Assembly (NCBI GenBank): GCA_964023205.1
Contig: OZ026837.1
Span: 13,927,479-13,991,478 of the forward strand
Source of the DNA: Lutraria lutraria
Lineage: Eukaryota > Mollusca > Bivalvia > Venerida > Mactridae
DNA length: 64,000 nucleotides
Direction: 5' to 3'
Shown here: positions 25,101 through 37,161 of the stretch, in pieces
Position numbering within the stretch: position 1 is the first letter of the stretch
How the letters are laid out: each line of letters begins with the position of its first letter
Program-made: the position numbers and the translations under genes
The notes under the pieces: generated by a model
What the model saw: only the letters and a program-made list of their open reading frames with translations
Database searches by the model: none
Told to the model about the DNA's origin: nothing

Positions 25101-28100
25101 AATGTTTCATTTTGCCCCGTCTATGGGGCAAAATGAAACATTTTACTACAACTAACTTAATTGTCCCTTAATACGGGTCCAATTAAAAGAAATATGCGTG
25201 GTTAACAAGTATACACATGACGTGCGATAAATGTACGTTATACACATGCAAAGGGTTTTCCGAACAGATAACGTACGAATGAGAACTACTGAGTTTTGTA
25301 AAAAATGTTTCATTTTGCCCCGGTCTCCCCTATATTAATTGCATTATGTCAGAAGCATTCACAAATGTTGGATGAATCACATGCTTCATGTGCGCTGTAA
25401 GCAATATTTGCTCATTTGAATTGAAAAATGTCACTTGAATTTATTTGTGAACGCAGTTTTGGACGCGGTGTTTGACATAATTCTAAATTGTGTCGTAATT
25501 CTAGAGATAATCACAATAGCAAACAAGAATACTACTGACCCCCTAAGAATAGAATTCAAAAATACATGCATTTTTCTTAAACTATACTTCCATACTTCAT
25601 CAACTATTAATGAAGTATGTATAAATATTTGACTATGGAGGTATATACGAGTAGTTACTTACTTCATGATATCTGTCTGCAACTTTGCTGGAACCTGTTT
25701 TGAGACAGAGACAGGAACGCATAATTCGGGTTTAATATCTGATTCTCTACGAAGTCCAAAAAACTCAAATTGTACTTTCTGTAATTCTTCGACTACATCC
25801 AAATGAGCTGCAATTCGTCTCTTTGCGTCGCCCATTGCTTTCATTATTGCATCGGAACTTCCATCGAATAATTCTTTCAAATCCACTATGTTTTTAAATT
25901 CTGACGTATCATATTTGGCGTTCTTTTGAAAGCACTGCTCTACCTTTAAATCGATGTCGAAGGATTTGTCACTTAAAACTGTGTTTATTAAACAAGCCAG
26001 TATACCATTGTTTTCTGAATACCACTTACACATCACACCTCTGATGACATTTGCACAACGCCGAACGAATACCAGCCGAACGTCAATCGATCGATCTGTT
26101 TTAGCACCTGAAGACACAGAGCACTCATTTGATTCATATTCCAATGTTACAAAGCAAGTGATGTTTGATATATCATGAGGTTACCATAAACATTATCACG
26201 ACCTATAATCACGTGATGTATTGTTTTGATAATGCCAATAATTTTCCGAATCCATCGGTACCAAAATTCACATTGTTACTGTTGAAGTTTTTTCCATAGA
26301 CCCTGCAGAGAAATTAGAAAATAATAACTAATGAAAAAGTCTGTCCACTTCAAATTTCTCTGCTGGGTCTATGGACAAACTGCGACAGTAACAATGCTAA
26401 TTTTGGTACCGATAGATTCGAAAAAGTAATGGCTGGAACATGGGCTACATGAAAAACTCGAAACATTTAAGCTTTCGACGAACAATGCGACTTACCTTCG
26501 AACTCTTGGGCGCCGCCATTGTTCTCGAACCTGTGGTATCAAAACAATATGCCACGTGACTATAGACCTTGATTATGTGACACAGAGAGTTTAACATTCA
26601 GAAGTGGTAAGGACTATTGATTGAGATGTCGCGGGTTCAAGACTAAACCGATGTACTTGTATGAGCTAAAATACTAGTAAATATTAATTACTAATGTGAA
26701 ATCAATGAGCAATGATTAGGTCAGTTGCCCAGTGTATGTTTTTGAATTGATTTTGTTAAGAAATAAAAGCCGACAAATGAATAAAGGAAGACCACTCGAA
26801 CATACATTTAAGTATATCTTTCAATGCCCATTTGTTGTACAATAGTTTCTTCAAATCGTTTATCCCATGAATGCTACTTTCTTCGACTCTACTATCTAAC
26901 ATCTCACTAGGTAAAAGTTCCTCTAAGTACTGTCCACTAGTACAGAGTATGTTCAACACTAGCTTCTCTAATTCCAACTGGATTGCGTCCGGTACTGCAG
27001 ATACATGCTTTAACTCTGATTTGTCGTGTATAATTCCCTCGAATATCTCATTGATACGATTTAATGTGTAGGTCGAATCAACAATCTGAATGCTATAAAG
27101 ACCTTCCGTCACTAACACGAGTATCATTACATCTTTTGTTTCAGATCCCTGCAATAAAAAATATATCAATGACTAACCACAAATGATCAATATACTCCAC
27201 CATTGTGTTTAAAATAAACAAAAACTCACAAATCAATACTTATTAACTTAAAAAACAAAACCATCGTTTATAACGTGCAAATATCATATCAAAGACGAAC
27301 GAAAATGTCCTTTCGTGACAATCTACGAGAGGTGTTCAAATATGAATGCAACTATGCCAATATCTCGTTTTAACCACTATTTTCACAAAATATGTACATG
27401 CATTGAATAGAGGCTTGTATAAGCTTTCTAATGATATAATACATGTGTAAATCCGTTCCGCTAAACGCTTGCGAATCGATGATATAATTCGATTTTATTC
27501 ATTCAACGTTCATTAGATGAGAACTTACACATTTTTTTCATTTTTTGTTTCTTTTTTGTGAAGTTGGCAGCCCAGCAGCGTAACAGCGTAATATTTATTT
27601 CTACAGATAAACTTAACAACAAATCGAGCTAATTACTTGAAAATGCATGAAATAATGTCAGTCTGTTGTTTAAACATTAATTAACTGAAAATATTTGATT
27701 TTCATTTTTTTTCAATGTGAAATTAGCCGCTGCTAGCAGCGTGAAGTTAGCAGCCCAGCAGCGTAACAGCGTAATATTTAATTCTACAGATAAACTTCAC
27801 AACAAATCAAGAAAAATACTTCAGAATGCATAAAATAATGTCAGTCTGTTGTTTGAACGTTAATTAAATGAAAATATATGATTTTTCAAAAATAAAATTT
27901 GTGCGTGAAATTAGACGCTGCTAGCAGCGTGAAGTTAGCAGCCCAGCAGCGTAACAGCGAAATATTTGTTTCTACACATAAACTTCACAACAAATCGAGC
28001 TAAATACTTCAGAATGCATAAAATAATGTCAGTCTGTTGTTTAAACATTAATTAACTGAAAATATATGATTTTCATTTTTTTTTTCAATGTGAAATTAGC

Positions 28101-29596
28101 CGCTGCCAGTAGCGTGAAGTTAGCAGCCCAGCAGCGTAACAGCGTAATATATATTTCTACAGATAAACTTCACAACAAATCAAGAAAAATACTTCAGCCT
28201 TCTAATTCGCCAGATCTTGCCCCTGATGACTTTTCCCTATTTCTAAGGCTCAAAAAGCACATGGATGGAAGAGCTATCTTAGCTTTAGCTATCTTTCAGT
28301 GTCTGAACAGTATACCTCGAAAAGATTATGAAAACGCCTATAAAGTTTGGATCAAAATACTAAAACTTTGTATATCACATGTTGGTGAAGATTTGTATAC
28401 TTATTTTGGCATTGTTTGATAAGCGCTTCTGAAAATTGACCTAGTTGCATATATGTTTGAACATCCCTCGTATAACTGAAAGGGGTTTCTAAAGCGCCAT
28501 CGGCCGTGTTAGTCATGCGTAGATATGTAGTAGATATTTCCCTACGTTACATACGTTACAATTTCGTAACGCATTAAGTTACCAATCACACAAAGTTACA
28601 AAATCATTACAGTACACTCACGCAATCAAATACACACTTAAATTTCGTTGTACAGTGTATTATATATTGATTCAAAACAGACACTTGATTATAACCAACA
28701 AGTTGAAGATTTTTCCTGATTATCAAGATTTCATAAAACATTAAAACTGGTTAAATGACTCAACACTATTAAATGTTCTTACAGTCTTGACTAAATCCTT
28801 CAACGTCACTGATTTCTGATCGACAACAAACGTGGGATCTTTTTCTACACACAGTTCAGTTGGTTTATGCAGATGTTTATCCCCAAACACGTATAAGCTT
28901 ACAGTGTTGAAAAGCTGATCTGATGAATGTACTATTTCAGCAAATCTCTGCTCTCCATCTTCTATCATTTTTTGTATATTACTTAAATCTAAAAAAGTAC
29001 AAAGATCACGGATAGAACCAATGTCAATACATGTTGCCTTATCTTAGTCGACAACCACTAGTTTAAAGACACGCTTTTGGACAAGATATTTGTTCTTTTT
29101 TCTGTATGCTATCTATTTAAAACCAATGACCCCGGGACGGTGCCATTATTTACCAAGGAAACAATATGAACAATCACGGTAGAGAGAAACAAAAACCAAT
29201 GCCACCCACAACATATCTAAGTTGTGGACGACTGATTGTACATTACAATGGATATCAAAAATGAAATGCATGTATGTATATACTGACATCAACGTCAATT
29301 GCAACTGGCTCATAATAAAAATTTATTACTCAAGCAACCTTAACACGTACTCCTTTGTCGGTGAACCAAAATTTTTTTGTAGTTTTATTACATTTACTAT
29401 GGGGTATATATCATTATACTATAACATTGTATTTGTATCATTTCGAACGATAGAAATAGAGCAAAAAATAAACATGTATAAACTTACGTGATAGACTATT
29501 CCATCTAGCAATAATACGTTTTTGTCCTTCATAGAAATATCTATAATGCGGATATGCATTACAAAGTAGCCTGTATTGTATTCCATTCCGATCCAT
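22134..29596 (-). CDS. Trypsin-like (S1-fold) domain protein with a long unknown N-terminal region, six exons
   Basis: Exons on the minus strand are 29488-29596, 28783-28988, 26806-27148, 25663-26107, 22789-23519 and 22134-22336. All introns are GT-AG and all phases agree, giving 2037 nt or 678 residues. The ATG begins MDRNGIQYRLL; no signal peptide is seen, so the product is probably intracellular. Residues 1 to about 368 match no domain I can name and look largely helical (DLKKLLYNKWALKDIL, DAKRRIAAHLDVVEELQKV). Residues about 369-678 look like a chymotrypsin-fold peptidase: ALSCAHCV (His about 469), YLDLAAI (Asp about 501) and EGDSGSA (Ser about 621). The triad is inferred by pattern; spacing is loose and the domain is cysteine-poor, so activity is not assured. 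I recall similar uncharacterised proteins in bivalves. Introns 2, 3 and 4 hold mobile or hairpin repeats but the reading frame is intact. Function is unknown; proteolytic signalling or immunity is speculation. Confidence 0.85.
22499..22564. repeat. Hairpin in the last intron of the protease-like gene
   Basis: Arms cgtggggatttgatttcgtgg and the inverse ccacgaaattaaatccccaacg pair almost fully around a short loop. It lies in the intron between the last two exons and looks like a small foldback repeat. Confidence 0.75.
23570..25330. mobile_element. 1.76-kb TA-flanked inverted-repeat element
   Basis: The element begins ggggagaccggggcaaaatg and ends with the inverse cattttgccccggtctcccc, flanked by TA at 23568-23569 and 25331-25332. 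The motif tggggcaaaatgaaaca recurs in both subterminal regions in both orientations. The middle (about 24550-24960) is dense in gatatcac and gtgatatca motifs. No transposase is readable, so it is a non-autonomous DNA transposon, probably of the Tc1/mariner/IS630 type by its TA duplication. It sits in the intron between exons 4 and 5 of the protease-like gene. Confidence 0.9.
26248..26419. repeat. Hairpin repeat in intron 3 of the protease-like gene
   Basis: Outer arms gaatccatcggtaccaaaat and the inverse attttggtaccgatagattc, plus inner arms ttgttactgt/acagtaacaa and ccatagaccc/gggtctatgg, give a long imperfect foldback of about 172 bp. It is probably a MITE. Confidence 0.75.
27559..28190. 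repeat. About 185-bp satellite-like tandem repeat inside the mariner
   Basis: Units start with gtgaagttagcagcccagca at about 27559, 27741, 27929 and 28114 (spacings 182, 188 and 185). Each contains taacagcgtaatatt, taaacttcacaacaaatc, ataatgtcagtctgttgttt and ends near gctgctagcagc. The last unit is cut off where the transposase remnant begins, so the repeat grew from the element's own sequence or was captured into it. Confidence 0.9.
28190..28419 (+). pseudogene. Mariner transposase C-terminal fragment
   Basis: The peptide contains NSPDLAPDDFSLFLRLKKHM, the mariner motif around the third catalytic aspartate (the usual form is YSPDLAPxDxxLFxxLKKxL). It continues to KVWIKILKLCISHVGEDLYT, which matches the family's C-terminal end, and stops at 28419. 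The N-terminal DNA-binding region and the first two catalytic acidic residues are absent, replaced by the satellite. Not functional. Confidence 0.8.
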
Positions 29597-30720
29597 TTTT
29601 GTTTTTATGAATTCTCAGTCCTTGGCTGAACTATAAGTAAAATCAAAGTACTGAAAGAATTACTAACAATCTTGGTTAAGTATCAATCGTGTCAGGTCAT
29701 ATCCTTCAAAGAAAATCTAACAAAAATGTAAATTCTCCTATATTTATAATCTCTTAAAACATATTACTAAAAATAATTTTCAGCCACCTGATCATTTGTT
29801 AGCGCATTAATTATTGGGAAGGGTTGAATTTATTTTATTTTATCATCGTTAAAGACACAATTGTGTCCAGTGCCTGTATTTTGATAATTTCTGTGTGTCA
29901 TAAATATATTGATTATTTTCATATATTTTAACTATTCTGATTAATAAATACCATGTAACAATGAACATAATTTTTTTCTATAGTATATGTGATGTACAAA
30001 GATTTAGATACACGCATTCAATACACATAGAAGCACAAAAAGTAAATCATCTTCTAGAGAAACACGTCTCATGTTTTAAATTTTATTTAATATTCACTAA
30101 CCAATTCAAAAACTAGACACACAAAAGCATAAAACAGTTTTGTTTTATTTCTATGTTTTTTCCCTAAGATACGTCTCCGTACGACAATCAAATACCGGAA
30201 TCGGACCGTACAGCGGGCGTTTATTCATGATTATGATAATTAGTTTCATTCGGCGATGTTTTGACTTTATCGCTATACATCGATAAGTAAAATGAAAGTA
30301 GATTGGGAAAAGTCGATCCAAAATAACAACACGCACGTACACATTTTCATTTATCCGTCATTAACGTGCTAAACTAAACAGATCAACCACAATCAGGCAC
30401 TAATTGCGCAAAATAAGGGTAAGACCAGCTACAATCTATGCCTCGCGGCATTGTCATCATTAGAGGTGCGAAGTCGGTGATGCGAATCGCAATCAGGATT
30501 AACAATCATATCTGACATGCGCGACTTCCTCAGGCGGTTGTTATTTACCTTTACAACTGATTATTGAATGATTTCACGCCATCGGCAAAATGTCCGAGGT
30601 CACGTAGCCGCTTTCAACATAAAACAATGCTTTCATCAAAAAAAATACCGAGAACAATCGTATGCGCCAAACGTATGTGCCAAATGGGAAAAAAATGAGC
30701 CAAATTTATTTTTTTTGCGC
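29597..30720. other. Upstream region of the protease-like gene; no gene seen
   Basis: This lies upstream of the minus-strand ATG at 29596 and upstream of the plus-strand DUF6589 coding sequence, so it may hold the protease-like gene's promoter. No TATA box was singled out. Near 30660-30740 there are inverted gcgccaaa / tttggcgc motifs just before the DUF6589 segment begins. Confidence 0.3.
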
Positions 30721-30745
30721 ATTTGGCGCGGTTGGCGCTGGCCAG

Positions 30746-32942
30746 CGTGAGCCCTGTCTCACCAATAACATTCGAGTTGTTTCACTTGATGATGAACCAT
30801 ACATCGCTAATGTTTAAACAGCTATACAAGAGTACTAGTGGAACAGATCTCGGAACAATGAAATGTGAACAAAATAGAATCCTACGTACTGGAGTCAATG
30901 AAAATGTGAATGAGAATTATGATGCTGACAAAGACTTTATAAATTCATTTGTTGACTCTTACATAGTTGAGTCTGTATTGGATTATTTCAACATGCAAGA
31001 CATGATCTCAGTGCCTGAACGAAATATACCACCACAATTTGCCAACTCTAATGAAGCATCAAATTGGGTGAAAGAACATTTTACAGCTATTGTAGACCAA
31101 TACGTAGGCCGTCATTCTACCAAGTTTAACAACAGCTGTGATAGTGTAGAAGGTATTCATTTACATCATACTCACTATTGTATGAGATTCATGTCCTGAT
31201 AATGTTAATTCTTGTTAGTATATGAATAATGAAACAATGTTTTAGCCTATTAAATTGCGTTTGATTTAATCAAACATGAATGAATTTTCAAAATACATGT
31301 ACATATAACAGTAAAAAGGAAAGTATTGCCCTTCAGTAAATTTCTGGGGTGTTTATTTCAAGAGCCAAATTAAAAATTCTGTAAATCATAATTATGCAGC
31401 TCTGACCTGTTTTGCCAAACAAGAGGCCTTCAACCACCTTGTTTCCACATTTAACACAGTTTGTATTAAAGAAAATCCTTCAGGGCAGATTAAATTGACC
31501 ATAACTTAGCCATTTCTAAAGATATCAAATTGCTTTTATTTTGCCCATAACATGACAGATAAATCAGGAATATTGACACCCCTGTAATTTATACTCAATA
31601 GAACAATTGAAGCATCAGTACTATACAGTAAAAAAAACAAAAATGTTTGAATAAGTAAAGTCTTTTCCACTTCAAATTTATTATTGCATGTAGACAAATA
31701 AACAGAATACTAACAATGAACAAGTAATCAATAGTGCAAAGGATAACAGATTTATTTTTGTTATTTACAATAATACCTAAAACAAAGCAAGGTTGTGTTT
31801 TAACATTTGACATTCTAAAAGTAGCTTGTTGGTTAAGTTGGGTATCCATACTGATAATTGTTTCAATACAAACAATGAATGTGTTTATTAGCAAATAGAA
31901 AATTGTATACAATAAATTCATCATGACCTCATTAACAGGAATAACATCTCTTTACTTTTTGAGATAAAACTTAAAAACTCGAAGAAACAAATCCACTTAT
32001 TTCCATGACACCTGTAATTATGTAACAAAGAATACATTTGCATCACTAATGTATTTGAAAAGTTCCATTTGCTGTGCTCTCTATACAACAGTAATGTTTT
32101 CATTTTGGTTAAAAGCTTTATGACGACATATATATTACAATAAAACTTTGCTTCCAAAAAACTTTTGCACTTCATATTGAGCTATTGCTTTTAGAGACAT
32201 ATCTAATTGAAACAATTTTTCATCTTATGTTTTAATTTCAGATGATGGATTGGTTATGTCAGTATCCTTGGCCGATAGTTCAACTAAAACTATTAATATC
32301 AAGAAAAAAACTGTTACCAAGGATGACCATATCAAGAATTATGGACACTTAGTTCTGGAACTTGGACTTATGTTCAGATCCTTGCTAGATTTGTGCAAAA
32401 ATCCAAATAGAAACAGAGGACTGAGACTCATGAAGATAGCAATGGTGCACTTCAAAGCCAATAATAATCTTTCAAAGTATGCTTACGAAATTCTAAGGTT
32501 TCTTGTACATCAGAAATCCGTACTTTCAGATAAGGCAGCAAACGAAGAATTGTATGGCTTATTCGTAAATACCAAGGGTGGTATTAATTGCCATATCCCA
32601 TGTGATCTACAGATGGAATTCATTGTCAAACAAATTAAAAGAAACATTAAACATATGTATTCAAATAAAACGGAAAAGAATATTACAGTAAGGACTAGTG
32701 TTTTACCAGCTTTGAATGACATTGCAGAAAATTATGACAAAAAAGCTGATGTTTTGATTAGAGCAAAAAAGCACAGTGATGCTGATTCATTGAAAGATGA
32801 AGTTGATATTATGAATGACTTGAGAAAACTAAAACCGTTTCAGCTTCAACCAGGTAGAACTCATGGTTCATTTCCACACATTGCAAAAACTATATCAGCT
32901 CAGCTCAACTCTGCATCATACAATAGTTGGATACTAGAGTAG
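30746..32942 (+). CDS. DUF6589-domain protein, 5' incomplete
   Basis: Two exons are supported: one ending at 31152 (its start is unclear; coding similarity begins near 30746) and 32242-32942, ending in TAG. The junction (donor gtattc, acceptor tttaatttcag) keeps phase and joins DSVE to DDGLVMSVSLAD. The first exon has LYKSTSGTDLGTM and a DADKDF segment; the second has GLMFRSLLDLC, KGGINCHIPCDLQMEFIV and NKTEKNI. I recognise these as DUF6589 landmarks, a family abundant in bivalves, cnidarians and fungi and often multi-copy. Its function is not established. The usual N-terminal half is missing: no upstream exon was found back to 29600, so the copy may be truncated. It runs convergently with the RecQ-like gene, with 465 bp between stop codons. 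The remaining frame is clean. Confidence 0.7.
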
Positions 32943-34149
32943 GTTCTTAAATATGCAACTGAGATTGGAGTGTAGATTAAAACAGTGTTACTGTGCAATT
33001 TCCTACCTTATGGGTCAAATTTTACATTAAGTTGTTAATCTAACATTAAAAGAACTTATCTAAGGGGGAATTTGAAGTCTCCAACATTTTGACTTACAAT
33101 TAAACCGGTTTTCCTTGAATGGCTTTATTTATGGAAGAGGTTGGAAATAGCATAGGTACTTCTTATTTTATGTGACATAGCAGTGAAACAAGCAAGTTTT
33201 CACAAATAAGACTGTTTATGTTTTTATCTAATTTCTTGAACTTTGGTTCATACTATTGAGCAGTTTTCAGCGCTATTTCAGCCTAAAAAATGTCATTCAA
33301 TGCTTAACATGTATAAGCAAGTGAATACTGACAGTGGGTCATTTGAGCGAGTGGTCTCGTTTGAACAGAACATTTCTCATTATTAAGATTAGTATGCAAA
33401 TCAGATTTCATTGTTGTTGACATACTGCTTTCACTATTGATGCAATGTTCACAGCAACATGAGGAGATAAGTTATTGTGATTTAGTAATATCTTACTTTC
33501 ATCAGTATACAATGAATAATGTTCACATATTTCTTTGGCAAGCATGGTAGAAAGCCCACTTAATAATTCAGCATTTTGTGTGGCAATTATTTCATTTTCT
33601 GCATCAAAATATTCCATCAATGAGTATTCTAATTGTTCAGATGAACCATGAGAAAGTTTGTTTTTGGCCGCTTTCTTCACACAAGGTTGAGCACTTAATA
33701 ACTGGTTCTTACAGGAACATTCTTCACAAGCACATAGTTTCTCACAGTTGTCACAACACTCATGTTTATTAATGAAGATGGACGTTCCACTAGAAAAACC
33801 AAAATGCTGGCATAAAAAGTCTCTTCTGCAAGTTTCTAAGGTGCAGAAAAGTCTCATTTCTTCAGTCATTCCTTTAACAGAATTTGAAATGTCTGTCCTA
33901 TTATAGTAAATTGTAGCAGTAGCTGGAAGTCCATCTCGACCAGCGCGTCCTATTTCTTGGATGTATGCTGAAATTAGAAATATATATAACTATACATAGT
34001 TGTACTTAATTCAAAATTACTCATTCTGGCGCTATTTTGTATAACTTGATTTTATTCTTGTAGTAGTACATCAACACTACTGAATGGCATATATAATATT
34101 GAATATATAATTATCTGATAAATTATACCGTACATGTCTACTATTGTAA

Positions 34150-34866
34150 GGCCATTATAAATTAATTGCTTGATTATCATCCCCGCCCGCCCCCTATTTT
34201 TAGTGCCGCCCCGACAAATTTTATTTTGAAAAAAAAATCGAAAAAAAAATCGCGAGGAAAACCTATCCGTCAATGGGTGCCGCATATTAGTAAAATGTGC
34301 CGTATAAGTGTATGCTATATGCCGCATAGTAAACTTGTCGTGTTCTCCGCGTTGAAGAGTATCCGTCAAACAGCTGATTTTTGTGCAGCCGAAATCTTGA
34401 AAATAAAAACACGGCCTATTAAAGGTGGAAAAAGACTATTTCGCATGTAATTATAGCGACGTATCGTCATTGTTTGACTTGCATTACGATTTTGTGACAA
34501 CCAAACTCGACTCCGGGCGAAAAATCCCATTTATCCGTTTTGTTATATGTGTCTAATTGAGAAGAAGCCTCTGGTTCCAAAAAGGGGAAGGTTTTCAAAG
34601 ACGTAGACATGTTTGTGGTTGTTAGGATTTACCCTGGGTACAGATAGAAAAATCAACAGAATGCATAATACTTCTATTTATAATGTCAGAAATGCTGAAT
34701 CTCACTTAAGTAAACGGAAGGACAGTTATCAGTATTTTGTTTTGTATTTCTCATACATACTCTGGTCTCAATAAGGTTTTTGGAAAAATAAAAAATAAAA
34801 TTCTACCCCCCGCCCCCTTTTTGAGAAAAATTTGGATGATAATCAAGCAATTAATTTATAATGGCC
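34150..34866. mobile_element. Harbinger-like MITE, 717 bp
   Basis: The ends are ggccattataaattaattgc and the inverse gcaattaatttataatggcc, with the match extending about 33 bp. Both sides are flanked by TAA (34147-34149 and 34867-34869). A 3-bp TWA duplication is typical of PIF/Harbinger. It carries no transposase and lies in the last intron of the RecQ-like gene. Confidence 0.85.
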
Positions 34867-35531
34867 TAAGACAATTTTTTAAACAGAGACTGAGTTAGTA
34901 ACAAACATAAATTTAGTCTGCTAAAATCCAATTGTTACCTTAGGTTTTACATTTACAAGTAATCCATTCTCACACAGGAATTCAACAGTAAATGACAATT
35001 GAATGATGCTAATGGCTTTTTTATTAATCATTTTCTGTGTAAAAGTTATGTACAGTAATATGCTGTGATAAAAAGTAACTTATTATGTGAGATTTTGTAT
35101 TTTGTTTCAATTAGGCATTTTCCTTATCAAAAGTTACGTATTATGTATGTAAATATGCTTTGAATTTGATGAAAGTGTAATACGGTAATGCGATGTTTTG
35201 TATTTCGTTTCGATAAGACATTTTTCTTACCAAAAGTTATGTAAATATGTTTTGAATTTGATGAAAGTATAATACGGTAATGTAATGTTTTGTATTTCGT
35301 TTTGATAAAGCATTTTTCTTACCAAGTTATGTAAATATGCTTATGATAGAAAATCTTTTGTTGGACATGATCTTTAAAATGTTGCTAAATGTAATAAGAT
35401 GGCAACAACACTACATATGTCTTTCACATTAAATTATTTATCTAATATACATTCTTATTTATTTGCTATTTACTTATTTATATTTATCTTTTGATATAAC
35501 TGAATACATCTGTAGGTGCTCACCAGCACCC

Positions 35532-35807
35532 AATTGTATAAACATTACATTAAATTTAATCACTGGGTTAAATTTGAGGTTTGGTTGAGAGATAAAAATT
35601 TTACCAGAAGTAAAATGATTGTCCTTGCACCTTATGCTATAGTTTATTATATCAGCAATTCAGAGGAGTAGGTAAACAAAATGAGAACCTTGATGACTTG
35701 TTAACAACTAGAAGTAATTTCTGTACAACAGATTTACCAAACTATAAGTCAAATTTAGAATCTTAAATTTAATCCAAATAGTTGTAATGAAACAATATTT
35801 ATACAAC
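35532..35807. mobile_element. MITE, ttgtataaac family, copy A
   Basis: The left end aattgtataaacatt and the inverse right end aatatttatacaac bound about 276 bp with internal caaatttaacc-like repeats. It is related to copy B at 58275-58534. It lies in the last intron of the RecQ-like gene. Confidence 0.6.
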
Positions 35808-36209
35808 TGAGTGCAGATCTATGTTAAATGAATTTCTTTTTAAAATTACACATGGCTGATAATTGGAGGGGAAATGAGAATTTCATACTAATGCAATAAT
35901 TCATTTAATGCTAACAAATCACCATATTGAGAAGCTTAATTTTTACAAGTCAACAGTCAACCTTAAATTGCAATTAAACTCAAATCATCATTTGTGCGCC
36001 CTTGTACAATTATAAATACATACTTTCAAGTCTTGTTGGTACACCAGCATGAACAATTCGTCTGACGTCTGGGGCATTTGTGCCCATACTATATGCTTCA
36101 GTGGCAAAAAGAAGTTTAGTTCTTCCATTTCTATCAGCCATACTGGTCAATACTTTATCTCTAGTCTGAAAAAGATGAATTTATTTAAAATCATTGTATG
36201 TTTTTTTAT

Positions 36210-36234
36210 ATTTATATATATATATATATATGTA
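36210..36234. repeat. TA microsatellite
   Basis: A run of alternating t and a (tatatatatatatatatatat) in the intron between the last two RecQ-like exons and close to the start of exon 2. Confidence 0.9.
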
Positions 36235-37116
36235 TGTATTGTATTTATTTCTGAGCGCTTGGAAATGAAATAGAGTAAATGATATGTAAACAGCATGTTA
36301 TACAATATAAATATAAACTGTTTGTGTACGAAATGAATAAATAATTCTGATAATCTATCATAGCCTTATCCTGTTTTCATGGTGCTTTACTATGTTTAAT
36401 AAGCATCAGTTATTCAGTATCCAGTAACTGAATGGTACAATGTAGAACGTTCATTCATTATATTTTTCCTGTTGTAATCAGTATGCAACTAAGAATCAAA
36501 AGGAGACATCTTACATGTAGTATGATCTTACATTTAGTGAATATAGAAATTACTTTAAAATGTAATAGTCCGGATCAGATCAACAATTATGAATTTATCA
36601 GAGACTATATATATTATATATAATAAAATATTCTCAAGATTATATCGAGTCAAGTAAATTAATAATAAAAAGTGATAAACACCACATAGATATTATATAC
36701 TGGATAATATAAATGTACCGGTTGGCAAATTATTAAATATGTAATATATATAATACCTATGTGATGTTAATATTTTTTATTATATATAATATAAATAGAT
36801 AGGCACTTAATGACTACCTCTGCTGTACATGGGCTGTGATACTGAGCAACAAACTCCTTCAAATCGCTGTCACATGTGGCGCTTAGTCTATATCCTTTTT
36901 CATATCCATATCCACACCATTTAAGTTTCGTATACACTACTGTTTTCAAAAAATGCTCTAGCTGCTCTCTCAGTTCATTGAATAAAGGGTCAAACACATA
37001 ATCATATGCTTCCTCTACATGGCTACTTCGTCCACATGCTGATGGCCTTCTTTTTACTTCAATCTTTATGTTTGACCTATCCATATTACATAAGATGGTC
37101 TTACAGTTCCTTAAAC

Positions 37117-37161
37117 CAGGGATGCTATATTACAGGGATGCTATATAATATAGCATCCCTG
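37117..37161. mobile_element. 45-bp palindromic insertion in the helicase
   Basis: The insert reads cagggatgctatatta and then cagggatgctatataatata followed by gcatccctg; the second part is a perfect palindrome. It is flanked by cttaaac on each side (37110-37116 and 37162-37168; an 8-bp reading, cttaaacc, is also possible). CAGGG-type ends with a 7-8-bp duplication suggest a hAT-type internal-deletion product or an excision scar. Confidence 0.8.

Larger units (their letters stand above)
27326..28470 (+). mobile_element. Decayed mariner with internal satellite
   Basis: Inverted ends read cgagaggtgttcaaatatga on the left and, as the inverse of the right end, cgagggatgttcaaacatat; both continue with atgcaacta. 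TA flanks both sides (27324-27325 and 28471-28472). The right part still encodes the end of a mariner transposase. The middle is replaced by a tandem repeat. The element is 1145 bp and lies in intron 2 of the protease-like gene, in the opposite orientation to it. Confidence 0.85.
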
